From: Theileria orientalis strain Shintoku
Taxonomy: Eukaryota > Apicomplexa > Aconoidasida > Piroplasmida > Theileriidae
DNA: 64,000 bases
Direction: 5' to 3'
Assembly (NCBI RefSeq): GCF_000740895.1
Contig: NC_025261.1
Coordinates: forward strand, 806,001-870,000
Position numbers and translations under genes: made by a program
Notes under the pieces: generated by a model
The model's database searches: none
Seen by the model: only the letters and a program-made list of their open reading frames with translations
Told to the model about the DNA's origin: nothing
In this document: piece after piece, positions 11,374 to 21,925 of the stretch
How the letters are laid out: every line of letters begins with the position of its first letter
How positions within the stretch are numbered: position 1 is the stretch's first letter

Positions 11374-11798
11374 TGTTAATCAGAAATTATCAAAGTGATA
11401 AATATATTACTTATTTTTGTCTGTTTTTGTTATTTTATATGAAAGAAACCAATACTTTAAGTTCAAAAACTTCAATTCATCTCCTTTTACTTAATACACA
11501 TTTCCTCAAAATCTAAACTATATATACATATCAATCACGATTTTTTATTTATTTTACAATTACTGTATACATTTTTGCTTAATATTAATAATATTTTTCG
11601 TTTAATTGTATATAAGACCACATATTTAGAGTGTAATATACCTATTCACTAAATTTTAGCTTCTCATCTCCATTTATCCATCTTTCTGTTATTTATCTTT
11701 ATTTTTACACACACATTATGTATCTAATCACATATGTGTTTACGTTTACAACATTTTTACTGTACTTCATTTTTGATTCTACTTCTTCATTTTCCTCC
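11374..11798. other. AT-rich spacer between two minus-strand genes
   Basis: About 425 bp between the start of the telobox gene (11373) and the stop of the TPR-Aha1 gene (11799). It must contain the telobox gene promoter and the 3' end of the upstream transcript. It is T-rich on the plus strand with no distinct ORF. Confidence 0.5.
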
Positions 11799-13765
11799 TT
11801 ACTGTTTTTTATATTCTGACAGAAATTCTTCTATTTTTTCTGACACGCTTTGCTTAAATATTTCCATCATATCCTTCGCTAGCTCTTCGTGTTCTGACTT
11901 AATCTTCGACTTATATTTTACTTTCATGTAGTCCTTCCAGCTCTTTCCTGATTCCATTTCACTTGATATTTCCTTCAGCTCCAACTCTCCTGTGTTTTTT
12001 AATTCTAGTTTTCTTTACTCACCTTTATATGTTGACACTTGTGCTTCATCCTTTTCACCTTCTGACTTTGTGGTTCCTACGTTCGTATCAATTTTTATTT
12101 CCAGGTTTATGTTGCAGCTGAAATCGAACAGGTATCTTCTTGTTCCTCTTATGAATGCTATTTGTGCATCTCCCTCCAGTGCTTCCACTGATTTGGGCTC
12201 AATGCTGCTCTTATGGACCATTCCTGCCAGTTTCTGCAACTTCGAGAGGCCTCCGTTGTCCAAGTTATCCAGATTTATCTACACATTTATCCATATTTAT
12301 CAATTTTAGTTTAATTTTCCTGAGTGTTATGTGCTTCTTCTTATCAGCGACGTATAACCATACACACATTTACCCATTCTATATTTTGCACTTACATCGT
12401 TGAACATTTCCAGTATGTTTTTGCTCGAGTCATTTGGGTTCGGTTCATTTGCGTACGATGCTTTCATCAGCACTTCTTCCAGTTTCCTCTTACACCATTG
12501 TGTCATATCTGAACTTGCGTTTTTCCATATCTTCTTTTCAACGAACCTTTCTCCTCGTAAGTTGTGCCCTGTGCATTCCACGATGATATTGCTCTTTTCG
12601 ACGCTTCCTGGACCTATTTTGTTTTTTATTTTTATAATTATTACGCTTTTAATACCAAACTAACTTTCGATTCCGGCGATACTGTTTGCCTAACTGGCAA
12701 CACTGTACTATTGTTTCTGTTTGTTGGTGTTGCCTCTTCTGTCGTGTCTTCCTTCTTCTTTCCAAAGTAACAGTATCCTAAGTCATTTTCATCATTCTCT
12801 CATTGTTACCCATCTTTTTCGTTTCATTTATTATTTTCTGATCCTCTTCATCAAATTCCGGCGTTTCATCTTCCTGTGTTTTACTTTTTTTAACGTCTTC
12901 TTCCTTTACTTTATTTGTTCTTTCCACTTCCTTCTTCGCTTCTTCGTCCTGTTCAAACTTCTCCCATGCTTCAAAGTCCATTTCATCTTCTCCCTTTTCT
13001 AAAACAATTGATTACTACCGTCCTTTTAAGCTACACACCTCTTTGTCCCTTCAGGTAGTCTTCGTACTTTTTCTGTTTTTTATTTTGCATTTCAATTTGG
13101 CGGTCGTCGTACAACCCTCCCACTTTTGAAAATAGGCCACCGAACGCCTATACACGTTTGAATTACACTATTCTTACCTTCTTCTGTTCCTTTTCTGAGG
13201 CCTTCATCTTCTGGTTTATTTTCCTAACTAGATTGTTTACGTTAGGGTCATTTTTATCCAACTTCAGTAGGTGGTCGCAATCTTTCAGCGCCTGTTCGAA
13301 GGACCCTGTGTTAAATAGAGCTTGCGCTCGGCGATAGTAGGCCTAAAATATCCTCAGTTTCAGTTTCATTTACACTTAACTGATAATTATACTGCACTAA
13401 CCTTCACGTTGTCCTTGTTGTTTAATATTGCGTTATCTGCGTTTTCTTTTGCCTTTGTGTAATCACAGGTTTCAATACACGTAGCACATAGATTACTGTA
13501 CAGTATACTCAATAGTTGTTTGTGGGAAGGTTCCAAATTCTCAATCTTTTTAATCCACGTGATTCCATTCTGAACGGTGTGTTAACTATACTTTTTTAAA
13601 TACCTCATAACATTCAGACGAATCTTTAAATTTGGATTGTTTATATAATTCATTTCCTGATGCCTTATATGTGTTTGCTTTGGATATACATTCTTCGACG
13701 GTTACCGAGTCATCCAAATCATCAACCATATCTTCTTCGGGGGTATGATACTCGGTATCTGACAT
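11799..13765 (-). CDS. TPR protein fused by splicing to an Aha1 N-terminal domain (Hsp90 co-chaperone)
   Basis: Predicted ~524 aa. Exons from the 5' end: 13604-13765, 13402-13569, 13178-13342, 13039-13147, 12810-12998, ~12661-12777, 12396-~12613, 12023-12278, 11799-11989. Residues ~30-165 are TPRs (KASGNELYKQSKF, LYSNLCATCIETCDYTKA, YYRRAQALFNTGSFEQALKD), the type that binds the Hsp90/Hsp70 C terminus. An acidic linker (~165-265) runs across a 32-nt intron into GYCYFGKKK. The last ~200 residues match the Aha1 N domain that binds the Hsp90 middle domain: W-x-W-type start, SVEALEGDAQIAF, YKGELELKEIS, and the ending SEYKKQ. The Aha1 C-terminal domain is absent, as in Hch1. The exon 6/7 junction has several possible sites. 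Two separate genes, or alternative isoforms, are possible. Confidence 0.65.
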
Positions 13766-13774
13766 TTTAAGCAA

Positions 13775-14207
13775 ACTTTCAGAAATATTTACTTATTTTT
13801 AGTAAATAAACAACAAATATCAAAAGTAACAGGAGTGAATAATAGTTTATATGGTGTAACTGGTTCACAACACAAAATGAGAAAATAATTTAAGTAGAAT
13901 GAAAATCTTGATATATTTATTATATTTTATTAAAATATACATGTGATCATTGATACTCTTCTGGTTTTTGTTTTAAATTTGGTGTAAATTATTTCTAATT
14001 TCACGTGTACTTTACACATTTTGTAATAATTTGTAAAATAGTCCGATCTATACTTCATATAGTCTTTTCAGCACTTTTCATTTTATTTCACTGTATTATA
14101 GTTTGTTTTCATTTGTTTTGAGCTTATTGTTTCTCAATATTTCAATGTGTTTTTATTTTACTCAAAATGCTCATATTTTAACTAGAATTTAAAATAAAAA
14201 TGTCAAA
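13775..14207. other. Divergent promoter region
   Basis: About 430 bp between the TPR-Aha1 start (13765, minus) and the pseudo-myosin start (14208, plus). It is AT-rich. No ORF or RNA gene is visible, and a shared bidirectional promoter is likely from the arrangement. Confidence 0.5.
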
Positions 14208-17200
14208 ATGGACTGTAAACTAGGTTAGTGCAATTTAATTTTATAAATTCAACGTACACATTTAGGTTCTAGCTCAAAGATTATTCCTTCGAACCTATTT
14301 CAGAGTTCGGATTACACTAGTTTAAGTGTGCCTTTTAATCTGCCTTCTCGGAAGTTTACAAAGGATTTAAATTCATCCACAAGGTAATGCGTGTGTATTC
14401 TCAGCGTGGATTTAGATTTGTCCTCAATGATCGCCAATACGATCTCCTGTACGTGGATGACCTGACCGATGACGAGACCATAGTATGCCTGCTGAGGCGT
14501 TACCTTGATCAAAAGTACTTTACGTATTTCGGGAACGTGCTTTTCTACATTCAGCCGCTAGACAGGGACCCGCTTCGGGAATATTCTAACTTCATATACT
14601 CCACATCCTCAGAATCGCACCTTTTCCCGTTTCTCAAGGAGCTGTTTATGTCGTTGGCAAAGGAGCAGTTCCAATTTAGGCCTGAGTCAAATGATATGCC
14701 TAACTTTAACACGTTGGTTCGTCAAATAAGTCGAACTATTTCAACAGCCGAAGCGATGCAAACGAACACAAATTTCAATGTCTTTTTCTACGGAGATAAT
14801 AACTTCGGACAGCTTCGGGCAACTCAGACGTCGTTGGTGTTTCTGGTTCAGTTCGTTCACTCACTGGGACTGGAGGTAGGTTTTCGCCTAAATAAAGACG
14901 TTCAGCCCACCGGTTTGTTTAACACGAAGGTGTCGAATGCCTTTAAGATACTCGAGAACATGAGTGACTATAACTCGAACAGTAGACTTTCAAACTACAT
15001 GGTCACGTACAAGATGAACTTTGACGACAAAAACGAGCTCAAGTCAATAACAATGTCGCCGAACTTCTCTACGGACTTGTCATGGTATGTGTGATGGATT
15101 TACGTAAACTTGTAGCTGTGTTGTTTCCTATTCGTTCAGAGAGTTTCTGCTGAGGAACGTCACGCCCTTTTACCCGAAGTTGAACTTGCGTTTCCCATCG
15201 CTCTTTTACGGGGTGCTTCAATCATTGGCCAGAGGACATAATAGTCAGTGGTTTTCTGACTGTAAGATTACAAGGGACTGCGCCATAAAGGCGCTGGAAC
15301 TTCTTCCGACACACGAGGTCAGGGACTCTAACTATCACGTTCTGAACTTCGCAAAGGTAAGCTAACGGCTTTTGTTAACCACTTTCAGATGATGGATCTG
15401 TTCCTAATGATAGGGTTCACAGTGGATGAAGTGAAGTATATAATTAACATACTGAGCTCAATAGTCATGCTTGACGTGTATTCGATTCTGAAAGACACAG
15501 GAGCGCAAGATTCACCGTCTTCCTCAGTATCTGGACAGTCATCGGCATCAAGAACTGACGATGGGAGCTCATCGAAAACGTCTTCAAGTGGAAGCTCAGC
15601 TAGGTCAATAGAGCACAAACACACCGAAGAAGTGAGAAAGAGAATAATATTCGCCGGAGTGGACCTGTTGGACCTGATACTCGATCTCCTGCAAATCGAC
15701 TTGCTCAATAAATCCGATTCGGAGCTGAAGTACAACGATATCCTCTTTAAGTTTGAGATTCTGTCAAACGCGCGCTCCAGGAAGTTTGACACACTGTCGT
15801 CTGCGATATATCTGAGGCTTAAGCACCTGGTGTACCTGAAGCTTAACACGTACCTGAGTGTGGACTCGAATGGGATAACGTGAGTTTTGTTTAAATCGCC
15901 GTTAAAACGAAACATTCAGGAAATCGCTGTGCCTGCACTGTAACTTTGGCTCTAACCCGTACGCCCAGTTTATTAAGTTCTCGGACTACCACCTGCCGTG
16001 GCACCTCTCAGAGGAGTTCTTCATGAACAAGATGTTTAAGACGATTATGAATGACTTGAAGGGGCCGCCGTATTTGGAGTTCGTGGCCAGGAATTTGGCA
16101 TTGGTGGATTCAGCCACCTCGAGGGAGGGGCTGTTGTCAAGGATCATACTGGAGACAGTGAGATCGAACAACGAATCGACGATGCCGGATTTTGATGGGA
16201 CAGGTGGTTGAATTAGCATTTAATTAGATTTTTAGTGTCGCACTCGTGGCATGACATGACATATAACATTCCAAATGTGTTAAAGATTGAGTCTACGCTG
16301 TACTCGATTTCTCCAAGTAGGTTGAATTGATTTTAGCCATTTTTAGTGATCAAGACGCTGTTAAAGTACTCGAAGAACCAGTTCCTCTCGATGATGCTGT
16401 TTTCAAACAGGTCGTTGCACCAGAGTTTGGGAAACTGCGCATCGGCGCTGAGCTACTACTTTTATTTGAATGACACGGTGAAGGTAAGTTATGGATTATT
16501 TCACTGTTTCTTTGTAGGATTATGACACCTCGTACTACGTAGTGTGCTCCACTCCCGTAGACTTTAAGAAATCGAACTATCAAGTAAGTATTACATAAAT
16601 AAACCTGATTTAGGACCGGTTTAACCTGATGAATTTTAATGGGACTGCAAACATACTGTACAACTCGTTCACAAGGAAGTTGCCGCTTCTGGTAAGCATT
16701 TGAATGGTTGATTTAAATTTAATTAAATTTAGGAGATATGCAACGCACGAAGGACTCTGGACGTACACATAGTGCCTGTAGTGGAGTATATGAGGCAGAA
16801 TGTTTCGCTGGTTTATATGCTGACGAGCAAGGAGCATCACAGATCAATACCGCACCTGAAGGAGGAGCAGCTGGCACAGCTGCTGTTTTCACTACTTTCA
16901 GTGCCTGAGAGCATGTATCGCATAAGTCACGGAGTGTTGACCATGAAGAAAACGCTATATATTAAGATCTTGACACTGCTGGACGATTACCTGAAGAGGC
17001 ACACCGAGACGATAGTGTTCATCCAGAGGTGGTGGAAGGACCACAGGATGCCAATGGTGAGGAAACGTTTAGTCAAACTGGTCACGAGAGTGCAGTCGCT
17101 GGCGAGGATGGAAAACGCAAGGAAGGAGGCAAGATTGGCGAAACAGGGAAAAGACAACGCTTTGGCGTTCGTAGGGCTCGTTGCAACGCTGTTCCGCCTT

Positions 17201-19394
17201 AACAACTGCTTGAACACGACGAGCACGAAGACGAGACAGCTGTTGCATCACATGGAAAAGCAGTTCCACGAAAAGGAATACGAGTACCTGCAGCAGTCAG
17301 CGGCAACGTACATCCAGGCGATGTGGCGAGGCGCGATTGAACGAAAGAAGTACTCGCTGGTCAAGCAGAACAGATTCGAGGAGTTCGCAATCGTATTCAT
17401 ACAGTCGAGTGTGAGGAGAATACTGGCCTCGTCGCAAATACTGAACGTGAGGAACACGAAGACGATCAGCGCAACCATGATACAGTCGTACTTCAGAGGG
17501 TACCTGGCGAGGAAGAAGTACCAGAGCCTGATGCAGCTGAAGCTGCTGCTCCTGCCGATCCTGAAGAAGGGCTCGAAGATAAACAGCATGGGGGACCAAA
17601 TCAACTTCATCAAGCTCTACAAGGACTACGACTCGGTCTCACTGCAGATGAAGAGGCTTATCTCGGTGCAGACGAACCTGCCGCCGGGGTTCATCAAGGT
17701 GCAGAACCTGGTGAGAATGCACTTCGTGAGGAGGCAGTTCCTGCACCTGAAGAACTGCCTGGAAAAGGTGCAGGCGCTGGGAATGACGAAGGACGCGAGG
17801 CTGTCGTACCTGGAGAAGGTGAGGGCCGCGCTGAAAATACAGCGCTGGTGGCGCTGCAGGAACAAGGACTCGTTCCCGGCAATCAGCACGAACCCGATCT
17901 ACTACATCAACACGAAGGAGCAGGCGTCGCTGGCCGTGCTCGCGAAGGAGCTGAAGAACCTGGGAGTCCACGTCTTCCACTTCAGCGTCTACCAGGACAT
18001 CAGGCGAATATACCCGAACTCGTGGGCGCTGATGCCGCTGTGCTTCGTGAAGAACATAAAGCTGATGCAAAGGTCCTCTGCGGACCTTAACTACACCCAG
18101 ATCCGGAAGATCGAGTACGTGAAGTTCGCTGTGGGATCGACACACAGCCTCATGCTCATTTCTACCAAAAATGTAGGTTTACTTTTAGAGGCACCTTTTT
18201 GGTGCATTCGTGTAGAAACTGAGTTATACATTTATTCATACAAAAACAACCTTTGTTTAACAAATTGTTTAGGGATCCTGCGTGTATTCTTGGGGATGGA
18301 ACGACAAGGGGCAGCTGGGAAGGAGGAATCTATACCCTTTGCAGCCTTCGGACAAGGACTTCATGCAGATGGAGCCCCTGGAATTCGAGGACGAGTACCG
18401 GGATAAGTTGTACGAGGGCATATCGGACAGAATAAACATTGAGGAAATAGCATGTGGCAATGACTTCTCAGTGGCCCTGAGTTCGAGAGGGCGAGTCTTC
18501 ACCTGGGGAGACAACTCTCTTGGACAGTGCGGCCACGGGAGAAGGCTGATGAGAGTCCACGATCCGAGGCCCCTAGACTTTGTAGGGGTCGATTTCATCT
18601 GCTGCGCATCGCTGCACACCGTCATCTCAGTGTCCGGCGAGTATTACGTCTTCGGAAACGCCTTCGAAAGGCTCATTTTCAGGCCAGTCAATGTGAAGAC
18701 GTTGGTCCCGCACCTGAGGAACCAGACCATCAAGAAGGTCAGGTGTGCAGGCTCAACCACCCTTCTGTATACCGAGGAGCTGGACTACGTCCTGAACGTG
18801 TTCTCGCAGCTCCACAGCTTCCAGAGCATGTACAACCTGAAGGGCAGCATCAAGTCGTTCTGCACTAACGGAAAGATGGTGTGCGCGGCCGTGGAGATAT
18901 GGCGCGGCGAGGACCAGAACGCAGAGACCAATGTCTACGTGCTCGGGCAGGTGAGGTGTGTGGTATCGCAGGAGAAGAACACCTTCGCGAGCAAGAGCCT
19001 CTTCGTGGGCGCCTTCAAGGAAAAGTTCGAAAACCTGGGCAAGAAGAAGACGAAGCACTCTTGGCTCGACGTGCACTCCACTCACGGGAGCACCTGCTTC
19101 CTGGAGCATCCGACCGAGGTGCTGCTGCCCAGGGAGCCGATAGACGTCTTCTGCGACCAGCAGCAGCTGATTTTCACGACGAACGCGGGTGTGTACGCCA
19201 CCAGGGTTTTCCAGGTTCTGAGCGAGAGCTCCAGCGACTTCGAGATTCTGGACAACTGCACGATCGACATAAAGCAGGGCGCCAACATAAGGCTGGAGCC
19301 ATCGCTATACCAGTTCACGAACATCGCGAAGAAGAGGCCCACCATATACCTTTCGTCGAACAGCCTATCTCACTCCATAGGTTATACGTTTTAG
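14208..19394 (+). CDS. Degenerate myosin with IQ motifs and RCC1-like tail
   Basis: Predicted ~1574 aa in 12 exons: 14208-14223, 14266-14383, 14416-15090, 15140-15356, 15389-15879, 15920-16203, 16236-16316, 16347-16483, 16518-16583, 16614-16691, 16733-18172, 18273-19394. Residues ~50-810 follow the myosin motor order: VDDLTDDE, then FTYFGNVLFYIQP, a relay-like FFMNKMF, the H-x-x-x-MTYN element, and the closing YRISHGVLTMKK. The P-loop equivalent (residues 171-178) reads GDNNFGQL instead of GESGAGKT, so ATP hydrolysis is unlikely. Residues ~815-1100 hold about six IQ motifs (IQRWW, IQAMWRG, IQSYFRGYLARKKY). The tail (~1185-1400) has RCC1-type blades (VYSWGWNDKGQLG, VFTWGDNSLGQCG). The exon 3/4 junction needs a non-optimal donor, because the best-looking one creates a stop. 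Predicted role: a calmodulin-binding scaffold, not a motor. Confidence 0.75.
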
Positions 19395-19490
19395 GCCGAA
19401 TTAATTTCATTTGTCCCAAATACGCTTTTAAGTATTTATAAAGTTGATTTAACGCTATGTTTTAAAATGTAATTATGTATATTGGCGCAC

Positions 19491-20618
19491 ATGGCCTTCT
19501 ACGGGAACAAGAGAAGGCGCCATCAGCAGCAGCGACCAACTCAGGATTCTCGCCCTAATGTTGAGTTCAAATTTGATGAGGAGTTGTACAGATTAAATTA
19601 CGCTGCTTCTGATAAGCTCAGGAGAAAGATTTTGTCTGAGTTTTCGGTGGAATCCCACGAGATTCCCCCAAGTGTGTACAAGAAGACCGCAAAGCTCGAG
19701 GTGGTCAGTCAAACGTGGAAACCCAGGGCCTATTCGACTCCCAGGTGCTTTTACTGCTCCCTGAAACACAACTTTGCAAACTGCGTCATTTCGAGTTCGA
19801 ATTCAGTCACTCTGATTCTTGACGGCCTCAAGAACTGTATTCTGGAGCACCAGCTGGTGCTAGTCTCGAACTCGCACGTGCAGAACACACTGTACCTGGA
19901 TGACAACGCGTACACGGAGCTTCGGAATTACCAGAAGACGCTCGTGCACATGTTCCAGCAGATGAACAGGTGTGTGATCTTCGTGGAGACGTCGATGAAC
20001 GACCGGAGTCTGAAGGACTCGGAGCACGATCAGGACGTTAGGAGACTTAAGTCAAACACCTACGAAAACGACTACTTTGAATCCAGCGGAACTAGTCGTC
20101 TTGATGCCGGGACGTACCGGTCGAAGGCCATGGACAACGACGACCGGCACAATCCCAGGGATGGCAGCAATGACGACCGCATATTTAAACATCGGCACGG
20201 CAACGACCGGCAGCAGCCCGGCTCTCAGCCCACCAATCACTGCAAAATAGAGTGCTTTCCGATTCCCCTGGACTACTTCGAGGAGGCCAGGATGTACTTT
20301 ACTAAGGCCCTGGACGAGATGGGCCCCTCCTGGTCCCAGAACAAGAAGATGGCCATCACCGGCAAGACTGGAGTCAGGGGCTCCATTCCCCAGGGGTTCG
20401 ACTACATCCACGTGGACTTCTCCCTCTCGGGGGAGGCAGTCGCCTGCGTCATCGAGGACCCCTCCAGACTCAGGTACACCTTCGCCAGGAACATCGTCGC
20501 CGGCGTCCTAAACATGGACCAGCTGGAGAGGGCCTTTAGGGACAGTGATGACTACAGCCGGGGCCTAAATAACATCAGAAAGCTCTATAAGGACTTCGAC
20601 TGGACGGCGTCCAGTTAA
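19491..20618 (+). CDS. CWF19-like spliceosome-associated protein
   Basis: Single exon, 375 aa, starting MAFYGNKRRR; the in-frame upstream TTG is not used. From residue ~86 it shows the CwfJ C-terminal domain 1: RCFYCSLKHNFANCVIS, then the HIT-like LVLVSNSHV, then MFQQMNRCVIFVET. A variable His/Asp/Arg-rich stretch interrupts. CwfJ domain 2 follows: CKIECFPIPLDYFEEA, GVRGSIPQGFDYIHVDF, VIEDPSRLRYTF and an N-IVAGVLNM end. CWF19 proteins act on late spliceosomes and lariat debranching, which is the inferred nuclear role here. The protein is shorter than fungal or animal CWF19 because the N-terminal region is reduced. Its stop lies 160 bp from the TSR3 stop, with a 33-bp repeat between. Confidence 0.85.
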   Translation: MAFYGNKRRRHQQQRPTQDSRPNVEFKFDEELYRLNYAASDKLRRKILSEFSVESHEIPPSVYKKTAKLEVVSQTWKPRAYSTPRCFYCSLKHNFANCVISSSNSVTLILDGLKNCILEHQLVLVSNSHVQNTLYLDDNAYTELRNYQKTLVHMFQQMNRCVIFVETSMNDRSLKDSEHDQDVRRLKSNTYENDYFESSGTSRLDAGTYRSKAMDNDDRHNPRDGSNDDRIFKHRHGNDRQQPGSQPTNHCKIECFPIPLDYFEEARMYFTKALDEMGPSWSQNKKMAITGKTGVRGSIPQGFDYIHVDFSLSGEAVACVIEDPSRLRYTFARNIVAGVLNMDQLERAFRDSDDYSRGLNNIRKLYKDFDWTASS

Positions 20619-20646
20619 ATTTAACCCTGTTAACCCATGGTCTCTC

Positions 20647-20777
20647 CGACACTGGCACTTTACTAACACATTGTACAACACTAGCATATTATCAACACAT
20701 TGTTTGTATAACATTAGCATGTTACTAACACAAAGTTTGACTAAAACTAGCATATTATCAACACTTGGTTGTTAAAC
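20647..20777. repeat. 33-bp imperfect tandem repeat, about four units
   Basis: Consecutive units at 20647-20679, 20680-20712, 20713-20745 and 20746-20777. The period is 33 bp (the last unit is 32). The shared core is ACTAGCATATTATCAACAC, with variants such as TTAGCATGTTACTAACAC. It fills the space between the convergent CWF19-like and TSR3 genes and ends 1 bp before the TSR3 stop codon. Confidence 0.85.
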
Positions 20778-20778
20778 G

Positions 20779-21652
20779 CTAGTCTATGTTCTCGGATATG
20801 CTTTGGTAGTCCAAGTCCATCATTAGCTTCCGATCCTCCAAGTTGCTCTTCGCCTGTTCCAAATACTGGCCTTGCAGCTGCATTATATCCTCACTCGTGT
20901 GGCCCTTCTCCGAGTAGAGTTCGAGGGCCTCCCTGTTAACCTCTATAAAAGTCTCGCCCCAATTGAACTGCGACAGAATGTTCCTCGAGTCCTCTCTGAA
21001 GTCTGTTCACGCCATTAGGGAGCATCAAAACTAACTTGCAATGTACAGCGCCGACGCGAGTGCCTCCACGCACGACAGCTCATAGGGCCTTCCGAAGTGT
21101 GTTGGATTCGCCGCAACCAGGAACGGAAGCAGCCTCGTGTTTCCTACGCAATATTTTTCATTTCCATAATTGAGTCTGGTTTAGGAATACACATCGCGCT
21201 TAAATACAAATATGGATACCTATCTAGTCTTTCTAACTCGCCTGCAGTGACTGTATTGGCGTTTCACCTATTTTGTTCCAGGAGCAGTCGATCACTGCCA
21301 ACCCCTTAGTTCTTACCAGCTCCGTGTCCTCCTTCGAAAAGACCGTTTTCGCCAGGGGACTCAGAACTATCCCTGTGAACCTCTTCCCGATCGCCAGTTC
21401 GCTCACCAGTCCTGCTCTCACCAGCTTCTTTCCTGTGCATCTCTTGGAATCGCATTGGTTGAAGTACCACAAGTACAATTTAATTTTATCTTTGGGTCCA
21501 GAGGTCCCTTCTTCATTTTTTACTGCATTTGCCTTCTCATTTGTTGCGGTTTCCGCTTCTGAAGAGGTCGGTTTCGTCAACTTGAGTGCGTTCGCATATA
21601 CATCATGTATATTGATACAATCACGGTTTTTTTGCTTAGACCTCTTAGTCAT
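20779..21652 (-). CDS. TSR3: 18S rRNA aminocarboxypropyltransferase Tsr3
   Basis: Predicted 248 aa from exons 21238-21652, 21036-21143 and 20779-21002, all in phase. After a polar N terminus the domain shows [44 protein letters not shown] and [17 protein letters not shown] followed by [13 protein letters not shown]. These are the characteristic blocks of Tsr3 (RLI N-terminal-like plus DUF367). The enzyme adds the acp group from SAM to a hypermodified uridine of 18S rRNA in cytoplasmic pre-40S particles. Length is close to archaeal and short eukaryotic Tsr3. It is convergent with the CWF19-like gene and on the same strand as PRP17. Confidence 0.9.
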
Positions 21653-21925
21653 AAATCACAAAATTATTATTATACACGAAGATCAATAGATTCTAGTCAG
21701 AATAAGTATTTTACAGAGAATTGGAGCTGATCTTGTGCTGTTGCAAGATTCCTCACCATTCCTCACATAATCTATTAATGGTCACCACCAATGCCCAAAC
21801 ACACTTTTTTATACTTCCTATGATAATCTAAGCGACACCAAGTGTACAACATAAACCCTGCTAACACATATACACGTCTGCGATCTATCCAGTTATCCGT
21901 GTGTGTACCATACTTTAACTCCGGG

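Noticed and set aside
11990..12022. An 18-nt intron ending at the TAG at 12005-12007 in the TPR-Aha1 gene
   Set aside because: Using the later acceptor gives a 33-nt intron of normal size and rebuilds the family motif YKGELEL.
14387..14415. ATG at 14387 as the start of the pseudo-myosin
   Set aside because: It lies inside a 32-nt intron. Starting at 14208 with two short exons gives an in-frame N terminus that runs straight into the motor block.
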